From: an uncultured Methylococcaceae bacterium
Lineage (GTDB): Bacteria; Pseudomonadota; Gammaproteobacteria; Methylococcales; Methylomonadaceae
DNA: 6,518 bases
NCBI GenBank assembly: GCA_903903365.1
Contig: CAIUYS010000633.1
Span: 1 to 6,518, forward strand
Reading direction: 5' to 3'
Shown: positions 1 to 5,345 of the stretch, one piece after another
Layout of the letters: every line of letters starts with the position of its first letter
How positions within the stretch are numbered: position 1 is the stretch's first letter
Translations under genes and position numbers: made by a program
Notes under the pieces: model-generated
The model's database searches: none
What the model saw: the letters and a program-made list of their open reading frames with translations, nothing else
Told to the model about the DNA's origin: nothing

Positions 1-1
1 A

Positions 2-1393
2 AGGCTGTTTCCAATCCGGCAATGTGACGATGCCGTTTATAACAATCGTACCCGCCCCTGTTTGCAATATCAGATAGAACGCTGCACCGCGCCTTGTGTA
101 GGGCTGATTGACAAACAACAGTATGCGCTGGATGTTGAAAGTACCGTGATGTTTCTGGAAGGGAAGGGCGGCTTGCTGATTGATCAGTTAATTATAAAAA
201 TGGAACAGGCAGCGGCTACTCTCGATTTTGAGCAGGCAGCCGGCTTTAGAGACCAGATTGCAAAATTGCGCTCGGTACTTGAAAAACATTTTGTTTCAGG
301 CGAAAAGGGCGATGTGGATATTATCGCCTGTGCCAGCAAAGGCAATGTTGCGTGTGTGCAAGTGTTTTTTATTCGTAACGGCCAGCATTTGGGCAATAAG
401 GTCTATTTTCCCGGACTGGCCGATGCACATGATCCGGCGGCTATTGTGCAGGCGTTTATTCCACAATATTATCTGGATAAGCCCGTACCGCATGAGTTAA
501 TAGTCAGTCATCAACCGGAAGAGTCGTTATTATTAACCGAAGTGTTGAGCAGTCAGGCAAAGCATGCGGTGGCTATTTCTGCCAGCGTTAGAGGCGAGCG
601 TTTAAAGTGGCTGCAAATGGCTTGTACTAATGCCGAGAATTCATTATTGAGCAAGTTATCGGATAAACAGGGATTGTATGGCCGATTTCTTAGCCTGCAA
701 GAAGAGTTGGGTTGCAAAGACCTGCCCAAACGACTGGAGTGCTTTGATATTAGTCACACGCAAGGCGATCAAACGGTTGCCTCCTGTGTGGTTTTTGATA
801 GGGAAGGGCCGGTAAAATCAGCTTACCGGCGCTTTAATATCATTGGCATAACCGGTGGTGATGATTATGCGGCCATTCATCAAGCGGTTTTTAGACGCTT
901 TAAACGACTTAAGCAGGGAGAGCATGAAGCACCGGACATCTTGTTTATTGATGGCGGCAAAGGTCAGGTGCGTGAAGCACAAAAGGCATTAGCAGAATTA
1001 GACATAAACAATGTTATGATAGTCGGTGTTTCCAAAGGACCTGATAGAAAACCCGGCATGGAAAAACTGATTCTGGTTGATCAGGAACAGCCGGTAGACA
1101 TAGCACAGGGAGCCAGCGGCTTGCTGTTAATTCAGCATATTCGAGACGAGGCGCACCGGTTCGCAATAACAGGGCACCGGTTACGTCGCGGTAAGGCGTC
1201 AAAGCAATCAGTATTGGAGACTATCCCAGGGTTGGGAGCCAAGCGACGACAGCTTTTATTAAAACAGTTTGGGGGGCTGCAGGGCATTTCATGCGCAGGC
1301 GTAGATGCACTTTGCAGTATAGACGGCATAAGTCGGCAGTTGGCACAACGAATTTACGAACTATTTCATCATCAAGATGACGATTCAATTTAA
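2..1393 (+). CDS. uvrC: UvrC, excinuclease ABC subunit C (5' end outside window)
   Basis: UvrC makes both incisions around a DNA lesion bound by UvrB in nucleotide excision repair. The frame is already open at base 2 and contains no start, so the N-terminal GIY-YIG nuclease domain lies off the left edge; about 145 residues are missing if it matches the roughly 610-residue E. coli protein. The 463 visible codons begin with LFPIRQC and four cysteines (window residues 8, 20, 28 and 32) with the 12-8-4 spacing of the UvrC cysteine cluster. A UVR motif that contacts UvrB follows (nt 187-270). The RNase H-like nuclease domain then shows DISH (Asp at nt 746), IDGGKGQ (Asp at 950) and RDEAHRF (His at 1154), the acidic and His residues of the 5' incision site. 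A helix-hairpin-helix region closes the protein (nt 1210-1370). The TTG at 62 is not a real start, because the homology runs through it. The gene overlaps pgsA by 17 bp, as expected for a co-transcribed pair. Confidence 0.97.
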   Translation, partial: RLFPIRQCDDAVYNNRTRPCLQYQIERCTAPCVGLIDKQQYALDVESTVMFLEGKGGLLIDQLIIKMEQAAATLDFEQAAGFRDQIAKLRSVLEKHFVSGEKGDVDIIACASKGNVACVQVFFIRNGQHLGNKVYFPGLADAHDPAAIVQAFIPQYYLDKPVPHELIVSHQPEESLLLTEVLSSQAKHAVAISASVRGERLKWLQMACTNAENSLLSKLSDKQGLYGRFLSLQEELGCKDLPKRLECFDISHTQGDQTVASCVVFDREGPVKSAYRRFNIIGITGGDDYAAIHQAVFRRFKRLKQGEHEAPDILFIDGGKGQVREAQKALAELDINNVMIVGVSKGPDRKPGMEKLILVDQEQPVDIAQGASGLLLIQHIRDEAHRFAITGHRLRRGKASKQSVLETIPGLGAKRRQLLLKQFGGLQGISCAGVDALCSIDGISRQLAQRIYELFHHQDDDSI

Positions 1394-1940
1394 CATACCC
1401 ACTAATCTTACGCTGTTAAGAATCGCGTTAATTCCTTTATTAACGGTGGTTTTTTATCTGCCCTGGCACTATTCCAATCTGGCTTGCACACTGATTTTTT
1501 TGTTGGCAGGGCTTACCGACTGGCTGGATGGCTACCTTGCCAGAAAATGGCAGCAGGAAACGCCTTTTGGCGCCTTTTTAGATCCGGTCGCTGATAAATT
1601 AATGGTTGGCATTGTTCTGGTTTTAATCGTTCAGCAACAAGCAACACCAGGTCTGGCTATTGCCTCAGCCGTTATTATCGGTCGGGAAATAACGATTGCT
1701 TCGCTGCGCGAATGGATGGCAGAAATAGGTCAACGGGCGCACGTCAAAGTCTCTCAATTAGGCAAATGGAAAACCATGGCACAAATGCTGTCAATTGGCA
1801 TGTTGTTATACCGTGATGATTTATGGGGGATACCTGTCAATTTAATCGGTCTTGGTCTCCTCTATATTGCCGCCATATTAACATTATGGTCTATGATTAA
1901 TTACTTAAGTGCTGCCTTGGCAGTGATTAAGAAAAAATAA
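1377..1940 (+). CDS. pgsA: CDP-diacylglycerol--glycerol-3-phosphate 3-phosphatidyltransferase
   Basis: This inner-membrane enzyme condenses CDP-diacylglycerol with sn-glycerol 3-phosphate to give phosphatidylglycerol phosphate, the committed step toward phosphatidylglycerol and cardiolipin. The 187 residues match the usual family length. The complete CDP-alcohol phosphotransferase signature is visible: D48, D51, G52, A55, R56, G65, D69 and D73, with the family spacing D-G-x2-A-R-x8-G-x3-D-x3-D. The N-terminal sequence IPTNLTLLRI and several hydrophobic segments (about 12-45, 75-105 and 150-180) fit the membrane fold. The ATG lies inside the last codons of uvrC with a 17 bp overlap, so the two genes are probably translationally coupled. 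The uvrC-pgsA order is known from E. coli and other gammaproteobacteria. No defects are seen. Confidence 0.97.
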   Translation: MTIQFNIPTNLTLLRIALIPLLTVVFYLPWHYSNLACTLIFLLAGLTDWLDGYLARKWQQETPFGAFLDPVADKLMVGIVLVLIVQQQATPGLAIASAVIIGREITIASLREWMAEIGQRAHVKVSQLGKWKTMAQMLSIGMLLYRDDLWGIPVNLIGLGLLYIAAILTLWSMINYLSAALAVIKKK

Positions 1941-1987
1941 ATACTTAACACATCCGGGATTGTCATTGATAGACCCGTTTGGTTTTT

Positions 1988-2020
1988 TGGCTTTTAGCGG
2001 TCTGTTAAAAGCCATTCTTT
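1988..2020 (+). terminator. Probable terminator after pgsA
   Basis: A perfect 9 bp inverted repeat, TGGCTTTTA (1988-1996) and TAAAAGCCA (2006-2014), encloses a 9-base loop. It lies 47 bp after the pgsA stop and before the next gene. The tract that follows (TTCTTT) is only partly T, so this is a weak intrinsic terminator. The stem is rich in A-T pairs. Confidence 0.5.
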
Positions 2021-2063
2021 AACATAAACAGATACAGCATAGTGATACGCTGCGGTAAAAAAA

Positions 2064-2663
2064 ATGGATCAGGAAATTGAAATTATTCAGCACAAAGCTG
2101 AAACACCCGACGAAATATTGCGAATCGCATTAAAGTTATTCACCACAAAAGGTTATTACACCACATCGTTAGTTGATATTGCAGAAGCGTCAGGGTTGAA
2201 AAATACCAGCGGCATTTATCATCATTTTAAAAATAAACACATCATGGCCGCGCAGTTGTATGCCAATATTTTTGATAGCCTAAATATTTCTATTGATGAT
2301 ATTCGGCGTAAAAGTCAAAAATCATCAGAGCAATTGCACGGTATTACAGATTTGTTTTTTAGGTTAACTGATGATGCACCCGAGGTGATGCAGTTTCTGT
2401 TGATTTTAAACCTCAAAGAGTTTTTACCGGAAGAAAAACCGGTTATGGAAACAGCAGCTTTTATAAAGATTATTAAAATTATTCAGGCAGGTATAACAGC
2501 AGGCGAAATACGTGAGATTGATCCGCAACTGGCCAATGCCTATTTTTTCGGTATTATTAATAACACCTTGCGAGCATTATTAACCGGTGCCCTGAATAAA
2601 AAAGCCGACGCCTATCTATCACAAACATGGCTTGCGGCATGGAATGCCATAGCCAAAAAATAA
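2064..2663 (+). CDS. TetR/AcrR-family transcriptional regulator
   Basis: This is a 199-residue protein of typical TetR length. The N-terminal DNA-binding domain is clear: a first helix around DEILRIALKLF (16-26), then the helix-turn-helix at about 35-55 (SLVDIAEASGL and GIYHHFKNK), the most conserved stretch of the family. The rest is the helical ligand-binding and dimerisation domain, which is too variable to name a ligand. The ATG at 2064 is the only plausible start, because an in-frame TGA sits at 2043; the A-rich leader has no good Shine-Dalgarno sequence. Such proteins are usually repressors released by a small molecule, and often control a neighbouring gene or themselves. The adjacent genes are a 61-residue zinc-ribbon-like protein 26 bp downstream and a secreted protein; neither is an obvious efflux target, so the regulon is unknown. 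Confidence 0.9.
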   Translation: MDQEIEIIQHKAETPDEILRIALKLFTTKGYYTTSLVDIAEASGLKNTSGIYHHFKNKHIMAAQLYANIFDSLNISIDDIRRKSQKSSEQLHGITDLFFRLTDDAPEVMQFLLILNLKEFLPEEKPVMETAAFIKIIKIIQAGITAGEIREIDPQLANAYFFGIINNTLRALLTGALNKKADAYLSQTWLAAWNAIAKK

Positions 2664-2689
2664 TCGTGCCTTTGCATTAAAGAAAAATC

Positions 2690-2875
2690 ATGGGTGATGT
2701 AGTTCAGTTTAAGCGGCAAACAGTAGCCCAACGGCATAAAGGCAATACCTTGTGCCGCAGTGGCTTCCATAAATGGGTCGTTCTCAAAGAAAAGCAGTTT
2801 GATGTCAAGCAAGGAAAGTTGATTACTGCTTATCAATGCACGCGTTGTGCAAAAATCAAAACCAAAGCGTTGTAG
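2690..2875 (+). CDS. Small zinc-ribbon-like protein, function unknown
   Basis: This 61-residue basic protein starts 26 bp after the TetR gene and may share its transcript. Four possible metal ligands are visible: C22, H27, C50 and C53. The first pair sits in LCRSGFHKW and the second in QCTRC, giving a C-x4-H...C-x-x-C arrangement that suggests a small zinc ribbon. I recall similar short conserved proteins (start MGDV, HKGNTLC, FDVKQGKL) in other gammaproteobacteria but know no function. A longer open frame on the opposite strand (2612-2911) lacks recognisable motifs and is judged a shadow. The leader has only a weak AAAGAA sequence before ATG. Confidence 0.7.
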   Translation: MGDVVQFKRQTVAQRHKGNTLCRSGFHKWVVLKEKQFDVKQGKLITAYQCTRCAKIKTKAL

Positions 2876-3000
2876 CCAGTTTTCGATGCTTTGCCCTCCG
2901 ACACCCGACATTTTCCATACTGTTTTACAAAAGCTGGCTTTGGTCGTTGTAGATCCCCAATTTTGAGTGTCATCATTTTTTTAGCAGAGGAATAGACTCC

Positions 3001-3423
3001 ATGAAAAAATTATTCGTTTATATGCTGGCTGGTTTATTGATGTTTGGAACGCCCCCTATTTGGGCTGAAGCAGACATTTTGCAAAAACAAATTCAGTTCA
3101 AAAAAGGGACATCGGGTACAACGGTTAGCGGCAAGATTAAAGGTCATGAAACCCTGGATTATCAATTACGCGCCAAGGCCGGACAGACAATGACGGTTGA
3201 CTTTAAAGCGGGTAAAGGCGCAGCGTACTTCAATATTCTGCCGCCCGGTTCAGATACCGCGCTATTTATAGGTTCAAGTTCCGGCAATCATTTCAATGAA
3301 AAATTACCTGCTGACGGTGTGTATACCATTCGATTGTACTTAATGGGTGGTGCCAAAGACGGCAACAAAACGGTCAATTACTCACTTAAAATTAATCTCC
3401 CGATCAGCGGCGGCAGTAAGTAA
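3001..3423 (+). CDS. Secreted PliG/YcgK-like protein (putative g-type lysozyme inhibitor family)
   Basis: This 140-residue protein has a clear Sec signal peptide: KK at residues 2-3, a hydrophobic stretch at about 4-16, and likely signal peptidase I cleavage after A22 (IWA) or A24. The mature part looks like a small all-beta protein. The order of conserved elements resembles E. coli YcgK (PliG, periplasmic inhibitor of goose-type lysozyme): IQFKKGTSG, then SGKIKGHETLDY, RAKAGQ, a short PPGSD loop, LPADGVYTIRLYL, and a final NKTVNYSLKINL strand. Members are sometimes annotated misleadingly as DNA breaking-rejoining proteins. The family assignment is inferred from recalled similarity, and actual lysozyme inhibition is unproven. 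A good GAGGA ribosome site (2987-2991) lies 9 bases before the ATG. The gene stands alone, with a strong terminator behind it. Confidence 0.75.
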   Translation: MKKLFVYMLAGLLMFGTPPIWAEADILQKQIQFKKGTSGTTVSGKIKGHETLDYQLRAKAGQTMTVDFKAGKGAAYFNILPPGSDTALFIGSSSGNHFNEKLPADGVYTIRLYLMGGAKDGNKTVNYSLKINLPISGGSK

Positions 3424-3456
3424 TTGTGTGGGTACGAACAACTTACGCCCACTCTA

Positions 3457-3490
3457 TCAGGCTTGGAAATGCAAGCCTGACCTTGTTTTT
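3457..3490 (+). terminator. Intrinsic terminator of the PliG-like gene
   Basis: A perfect 9 bp stem, TCAGGCTTG (3457-3465) and CAAGCCTGA (3472-3480), encloses a 6-base loop and is followed by CCTTGTTTTT. It lies 33 bp after the stop of the secreted-protein gene and in the correct orientation for it. It also marks the edge of the integron-like segment. Confidence 0.82.
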
Positions 3491-3498
3491 GTGTGTCC

Positions 3499-3543
3499 GA
3501 CTAACTGGCTTGGCGTAAGCTTCCCTGGAACGTTGAGTTAGAC
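3499..3543 (-). other. Degenerate, shortened attC-like site
   Basis: Read on the minus strand, the site opens with GTCTAAC (3543-3537), a perfect match to the attC box RYYYAAC, and ends with GTTAGTC (3505-3499), one mismatch from GTTRRRY. The two boxes are complementary at 6 of 7 positions. The centre holds a small hairpin, GCTT (3508-3511) and AAGC (3517-3520). At 45 bp it is shorter than functional attC sites, which are usually at least about 55 bp, so it is probably decayed or deleted. It overlaps the 3' end of the DUF2442 frame, where a cassette's attC would be expected. The 12-base sequence AACGTTGAGTTA (3529-3540) recurs in the better attC at 4680-4691. Confidence 0.5.
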
Positions 3544-3770
3544 GCAATTTGTTCGTATAAAAATTCAGGCGCAAAATCGGCACCGTTAACCCAAGATAAA
3601 GTGTGTCCTTCTAATTTAAAGGACTTGAAAAACTCTTTATCTTTTAAAGGTTCAAATACCTGACCATAAAGTTCTGAAGCTAAATCAACTTCACCTTCTG
3701 TACCGTCATTAAATGACAGCCAAACTTTATATTCACCACAATATCTTGCATTTATAACATGAATAAACAT
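3501..3770 (-). CDS. DUF2442 family protein
   Basis: This 89-residue protein matches the DUF2442 family: a YKVWLSFNDGTEGEVDL strand region near the start, and LEGHTLSWVNGADFAPEFLYE toward the end. DUF2442 genes are often found next to DUF4160 genes, as here, where the DUF4160 stop lies 4 bp upstream. The pair is suspected of toxin-antitoxin-like behaviour in the literature, but I know of no settled biochemical role. The ATG at 3770 is preferred over one at 3815, because the family homology starts just after it, a GGAA lies at a suitable distance, and the earlier start would run through the DUF4160 reading frame. The last 15 or so residues after LYEQ go beyond the usual family end and are encoded by the attC-like site, as often happens in integron cassettes. 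Confidence 0.8.
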   Translation of the reverse strand: MFIHVINARYCGEYKVWLSFNDGTEGEVDLASELYGQVFEPLKDKEFFKSFKLEGHTLSWVNGADFAPEFLYEQIASNSTFQGSLRQAS

Positions 3771-3774
3771 GACT

Positions 3775-4033
3775 CTATTCCAAAGGTTCAATTTTAGACA
3801 ACGGCTTTCTGTCAATAGCGGTTTGCCAGTTAGCCATTAATTCTTCTTGGTGAAGTACATACCAATCAAGAACAGCGTTTAATGCTCTTCTTGGAAACCT
3901 ACCAGGTAACAACTCCCGTTCTAATATCTACAGTAATTTCGTATTCGCCATATTCTGCGTGAAAATGCGGTGGAGCGTGTTCACGAAGATACATACGTAT
4001 GATTATTCCAAGAAAGCGACTAATTTCAGGCAT
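3775..4033 (-). pseudogene. DUF4160 family protein, broken by a one-base frameshift
   Basis: On the minus strand from ATG at 4033, 43 codons give a clean DUF4160 N-terminus: MPEISRFLGIIIRMY, then the family's PPHFHAEY segment, then VDIRTGVVT. The frame then hits TAG at 3901-3899. If one base near 3904 is skipped, a further 42 codons continue the family sequence (GRFPRRALNAVLDW, then HQEELMANW, ending SKIEPLE) to a TAG at 3777-3775. The restored protein would be 85 residues, the normal family length. A recent one-base insertion is the simplest reading; a sequencing error or programmed frameshifting is possible, although I see no recognised slippery site. The gene precedes DUF2442 by 4 bp and probably shares its transcript. 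No clear Shine-Dalgarno sequence is present. Confidence 0.85.
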
Positions 4034-4106
4034 TGGCTATTTTTAAATTCTTTGCGGTTAAATAAAATCTCAAAAATTAAGCATAAAAATCAATTAATTA
4101 TGGGCT

Positions 4107-4134
4107 ATTTTATTTAAAAACAGTTAGTTGTCAA
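4107..4134 (-). promoter_or_regulatory. Predicted sigma-70 promoter for DUF4160-DUF2442
   Basis: The minus strand carries a perfect -35 TTGACA (4134-4129) and, after 16 bases, TAAAAT (4112-4107), five of six matches to the -10 consensus. Transcription would start near 4100, leaving a leader of about 65 bases before the DUF4160 ATG at 4033. Own promoters are typical of toxin-antitoxin-type cassettes in integrons. Confidence 0.6.
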
Positions 4135-4170
4135 AATAAATCGAGTCTGATCTCATTGACTTGAACATTT

Positions 4171-4200
4171 GGTGTATGACGCTTCGCTTATACACCCTAC
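4171..4200 (-). repeat. REP-like palindrome
   Basis: The minus strand reads GTAG (4200-4197) followed by a hairpin with 7 bp arms GGTGTAT and ATACACC (plus coordinates 4171-4177 and 4190-4196) and an AAGCGAAGCGTC loop. A GTAG tetranucleotide directly before a palindrome is the signature of REP elements mobilised by REP-associated tyrosine transposases (RAYT). It begins 2 bp after the YbjQ-family stop codon, where it could also stabilise or terminate the transcript. Only one copy is seen in this window and no transposase gene is present. Confidence 0.55.
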
Positions 4201-4202
4201 AC

Positions 4203-4655
4203 CTAATCCTGTGCTTCTAATTCAACAACTGTGCCATTAGCGATTAATCCGATTCTATTGCCTGAAAACTCAGTGTAATCCAAATCGATGGCAATAACGG
4301 CATTACCGCCTTTCTCGAAAGCTCTATATCTGAGCAAATTGAGTGCTGTTTTTTTGCCTTTTTGAAGTTTTTGTTCAAATGCTCCTGAGCGTGCACCAAA
4401 GAAATCAGAAATATCTCCTCCAATTTCACTAAATATCCCAGTTCCAACAACAATTTCAACACTTTCTATGTCGATGTATCTTTTAACTTTATAACCATCT
4501 ACATTATTTGTTGTTGTTATTACAATTTTCTCTAAAGCAGTTTTGACAAATTTTGCAGCACAATCTTTGCAATAGTCCTTCCCTATTATTTTTTGAAACA
4601 GCGCGTCTTTAAGAAACCCACCTTTTTCATTACAAGAGCAACATTCTAAAGCCAT
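4203..4655 (-). CDS. YbjQ/UPF0145-family protein with N-terminal zinc ribbon
   Basis: This 150-residue protein has two parts. Residues 1-35 hold two C-x-x-C pairs (C5/C8 and C29/C32), with an extra C6, and look like a zinc ribbon. Residues about 45-147 match the YbjQ (UPF0145) domain: ITTTNNVDGYKVKRYIDI, then VEIVVGTGIFSEIGGDISDF, an ALNLLRYRAFEKGGNAVIAI segment, and a closing NGTVVELE strand. YbjQ proteins alone are near 105 residues and form oligomers; a heavy-metal-binding role has been proposed but the function is unknown. The ATG is preceded by GGAA at a suitable distance. The gene begins 21 bp after an attC end (GTTAGGC, minus strand), exactly where the first gene of an integron cassette starts. 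A REP-like hairpin follows its stop. Confidence 0.82.
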   Translation of the reverse strand: MALECCSCNEKGGFLKDALFQKIIGKDYCKDCAAKFVKTALEKIVITTTNNVDGYKVKRYIDIESVEIVVGTGIFSEIGGDISDFFGARSGAFEQKLQKGKKTALNLLRYRAFEKGGNAVIAIDLDYTEFSGNRIGLIANGTVVELEAQD

Positions 4656-4675
4656 ATTTAATTTCCGGGTAATGC

Positions 4676-4768
4676 GCCTAACGTTGAGTTAAAGGTCAAG
4701 TCAGTACAGTGAAACTAAGTGGCGGACTGTTGCCATTCTTACTTGTACCTTTGAACGAAATGTTGAAC
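4676..4768 (-). other. attC recombination site (integron cassette boundary)
   Basis: Read on the minus strand, the 93 bp site begins GTTCAAC (4768-4762, matching RYYYAAC) and ends GTTAGGC (4682-4676, matching GTTRRRY). The inner arms pair well: plus-strand AAAGGTCAAGT (4691-4701) is complementary to ACTTGTACCTTT (4741-4752) apart from one extrahelical base at 4746, on the L'' side as in known attC sites. The ends also resemble the aadA1-type attC as I remember it: ATTTCGTTCAA after the first box and TTTAACTCAACG before the last. The mismatch between the outer boxes is expected at an array junction, because the last six bases belong to the next cassette. The orientation points the cassette gene (YbjQ family) away from the integrase remnant. 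Confidence 0.72.
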
Positions 4769-5020
4769 GACATACTGAACACATGGAATAGTTTATTTGC
4801 CAATTTACTAAATTGCTGAAAATAATGCGCTGTAAACCTGAAGCGTTTTTCTACACATTGTCAAAATTAGAAAATAACATAACCGTGCTCGGGTATGTTG
4901 ATCAACGCAATATATACAGCATTAATTGTCGTATAATAATTATAAAATGTCGGATAATTATATTTTATTAATATAACCTATTGTTTATATTGCCAATAAC
5001 ATAAACTATCACGACAAAGC
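4769..5020. other. AT-rich gap between attC and integrase remnant; place expected for attI and promoters
   Basis: No gene is seen here. In an integron, attI, the cassette promoter Pc and the integrase promoter would lie here. I could not find a convincing attI core (GTTRRRY on the minus strand). A perfect TATAAT (4932-4937, plus strand) lies about 85 bp before the integrase ATG but has no good -35. Two direct copies of ATAATTATA (4936-4944 and 4954-4962) stand 18 bp apart; in this AT-rich sequence they may be chance. Confidence 0.35.
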
Positions 5021-5214
5021 ATGCTAACCAATACGACACCCGCACAATCGAAGAAATTTCTCGATCAACTACTTGACAAGATTGATTTCAAGCACTAAAG
5101 CTAGAGCTCTGAGAATACCTATCTTTCGTGGATTAAGCAATTTATTTTGTACCACGGTAAACGTCATTCGGTCGCTATGGGAGCAGCCGAAGTGGAGGGG
5201 TTTTTATATCATTA
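5021..5214 (+). pseudogene. intI: Integron integrase IntI, N-terminal remnant
   Basis: From ATG at 5021, one reading frame gives the N-terminal SAM-like DNA-binding domain of an integron tyrosine recombinase: KKFLDQLLDKIDFKH, then SENTYLSWIKQFILYHGKRH, then MGAAEVEGFLYH. IntI proteins carry H-Y-S-x-R-T-E-x-x-Y here, then the ILFHGKRH and MGAxEVExFL blocks. The frame has TAA at 5096-5098 where the conserved Tyr belongs, TAG at 5102-5104, and TAG at 5213-5215, so at least two stops interrupt the preserved domain without a frameshift. Homology ends near 5214, about 64 codons of the 320-340 normal for the family. The catalytic domain (R...HxxR...Y) and the IntI-specific insertion are absent, so it is inactive. 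The gene runs opposite to the cassette genes, as in complete integrons. The family call comes from recalled consensus, not a search. Confidence 0.78.
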
Positions 5215-5345
5215 GGTACTGGTAATCACCCTACCTGACTAATGGACTTTTAGGCCGGAAAAACGCTCTGGCTGAATTGGTTCCAAGATGCTACAGTTGC
5301 CGGAATGATTTCAACCCCCTGCCGTTATTTCACCACAATACATCC
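5215..5345. other. Noncoding gap before recC
   Basis: No gene, RNA, clear promoter or strong ribosome site is seen. The missing part of the integrase should start here but is not recognisable in any forward frame, so the deletion junction probably lies near 5214-5230. Confidence 0.4.

Larger units (their letters stand above)
3433..3558. repeat. Nested inverted repeats at the left edge of the cassette region
   Basis: The 17 bases at 3433-3449 match the reverse complement of 3542-3558 at 14 positions, including a perfect 9-base outer arm (TACGAACAA and TTGTTCGTA). A second partner exists for the same left arm: CTTACGCC (3442-3449) is the exact reverse complement of 3512-3519. The terminator hairpin sits inside. 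The right arm lies within the end of the DUF2442 gene. The arrangement suggests a recombination scar or a copy of cassette-end sequence, but its origin is not established. Confidence 0.5.

Noticed and set aside
62..64. TTG at 62 as the uvrC start
   Set aside because: UvrC homology, including two of its four clustered cysteines, continues upstream in frame to the window edge.
1941..2063. tRNA genes after pgsA, as in E. coli
   Set aside because: The gap is only 123 bp and shows no cloverleaf or TTCGA-type arm; only an AT-rich hairpin is present.
2612..2911. 99-residue open frame on the minus strand
   Set aside because: It overlaps the TetR end and the small zinc-ribbon gene, and shows no motif; the plus-strand 61-residue protein has conserved-looking Cys/His pairs instead.
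3347..3541. 64-residue plus-strand open frame
   Set aside because: It overlaps the end of the PliG-like gene out of frame and runs through a strong terminator hairpin.
3771..3815. Upstream ATG at 3815 giving a 104-residue DUF2442 protein
   Set aside because: The extra 15 residues are a shifted reading of the DUF4160 end and do not match the family; ATG at 3770 fits better.
4901..4920. Possible LexA box upstream of the integrase remnant
   Set aside because: Integrase promoters often carry CTGT-N8-ACAG, but only the ACAG half is present here.
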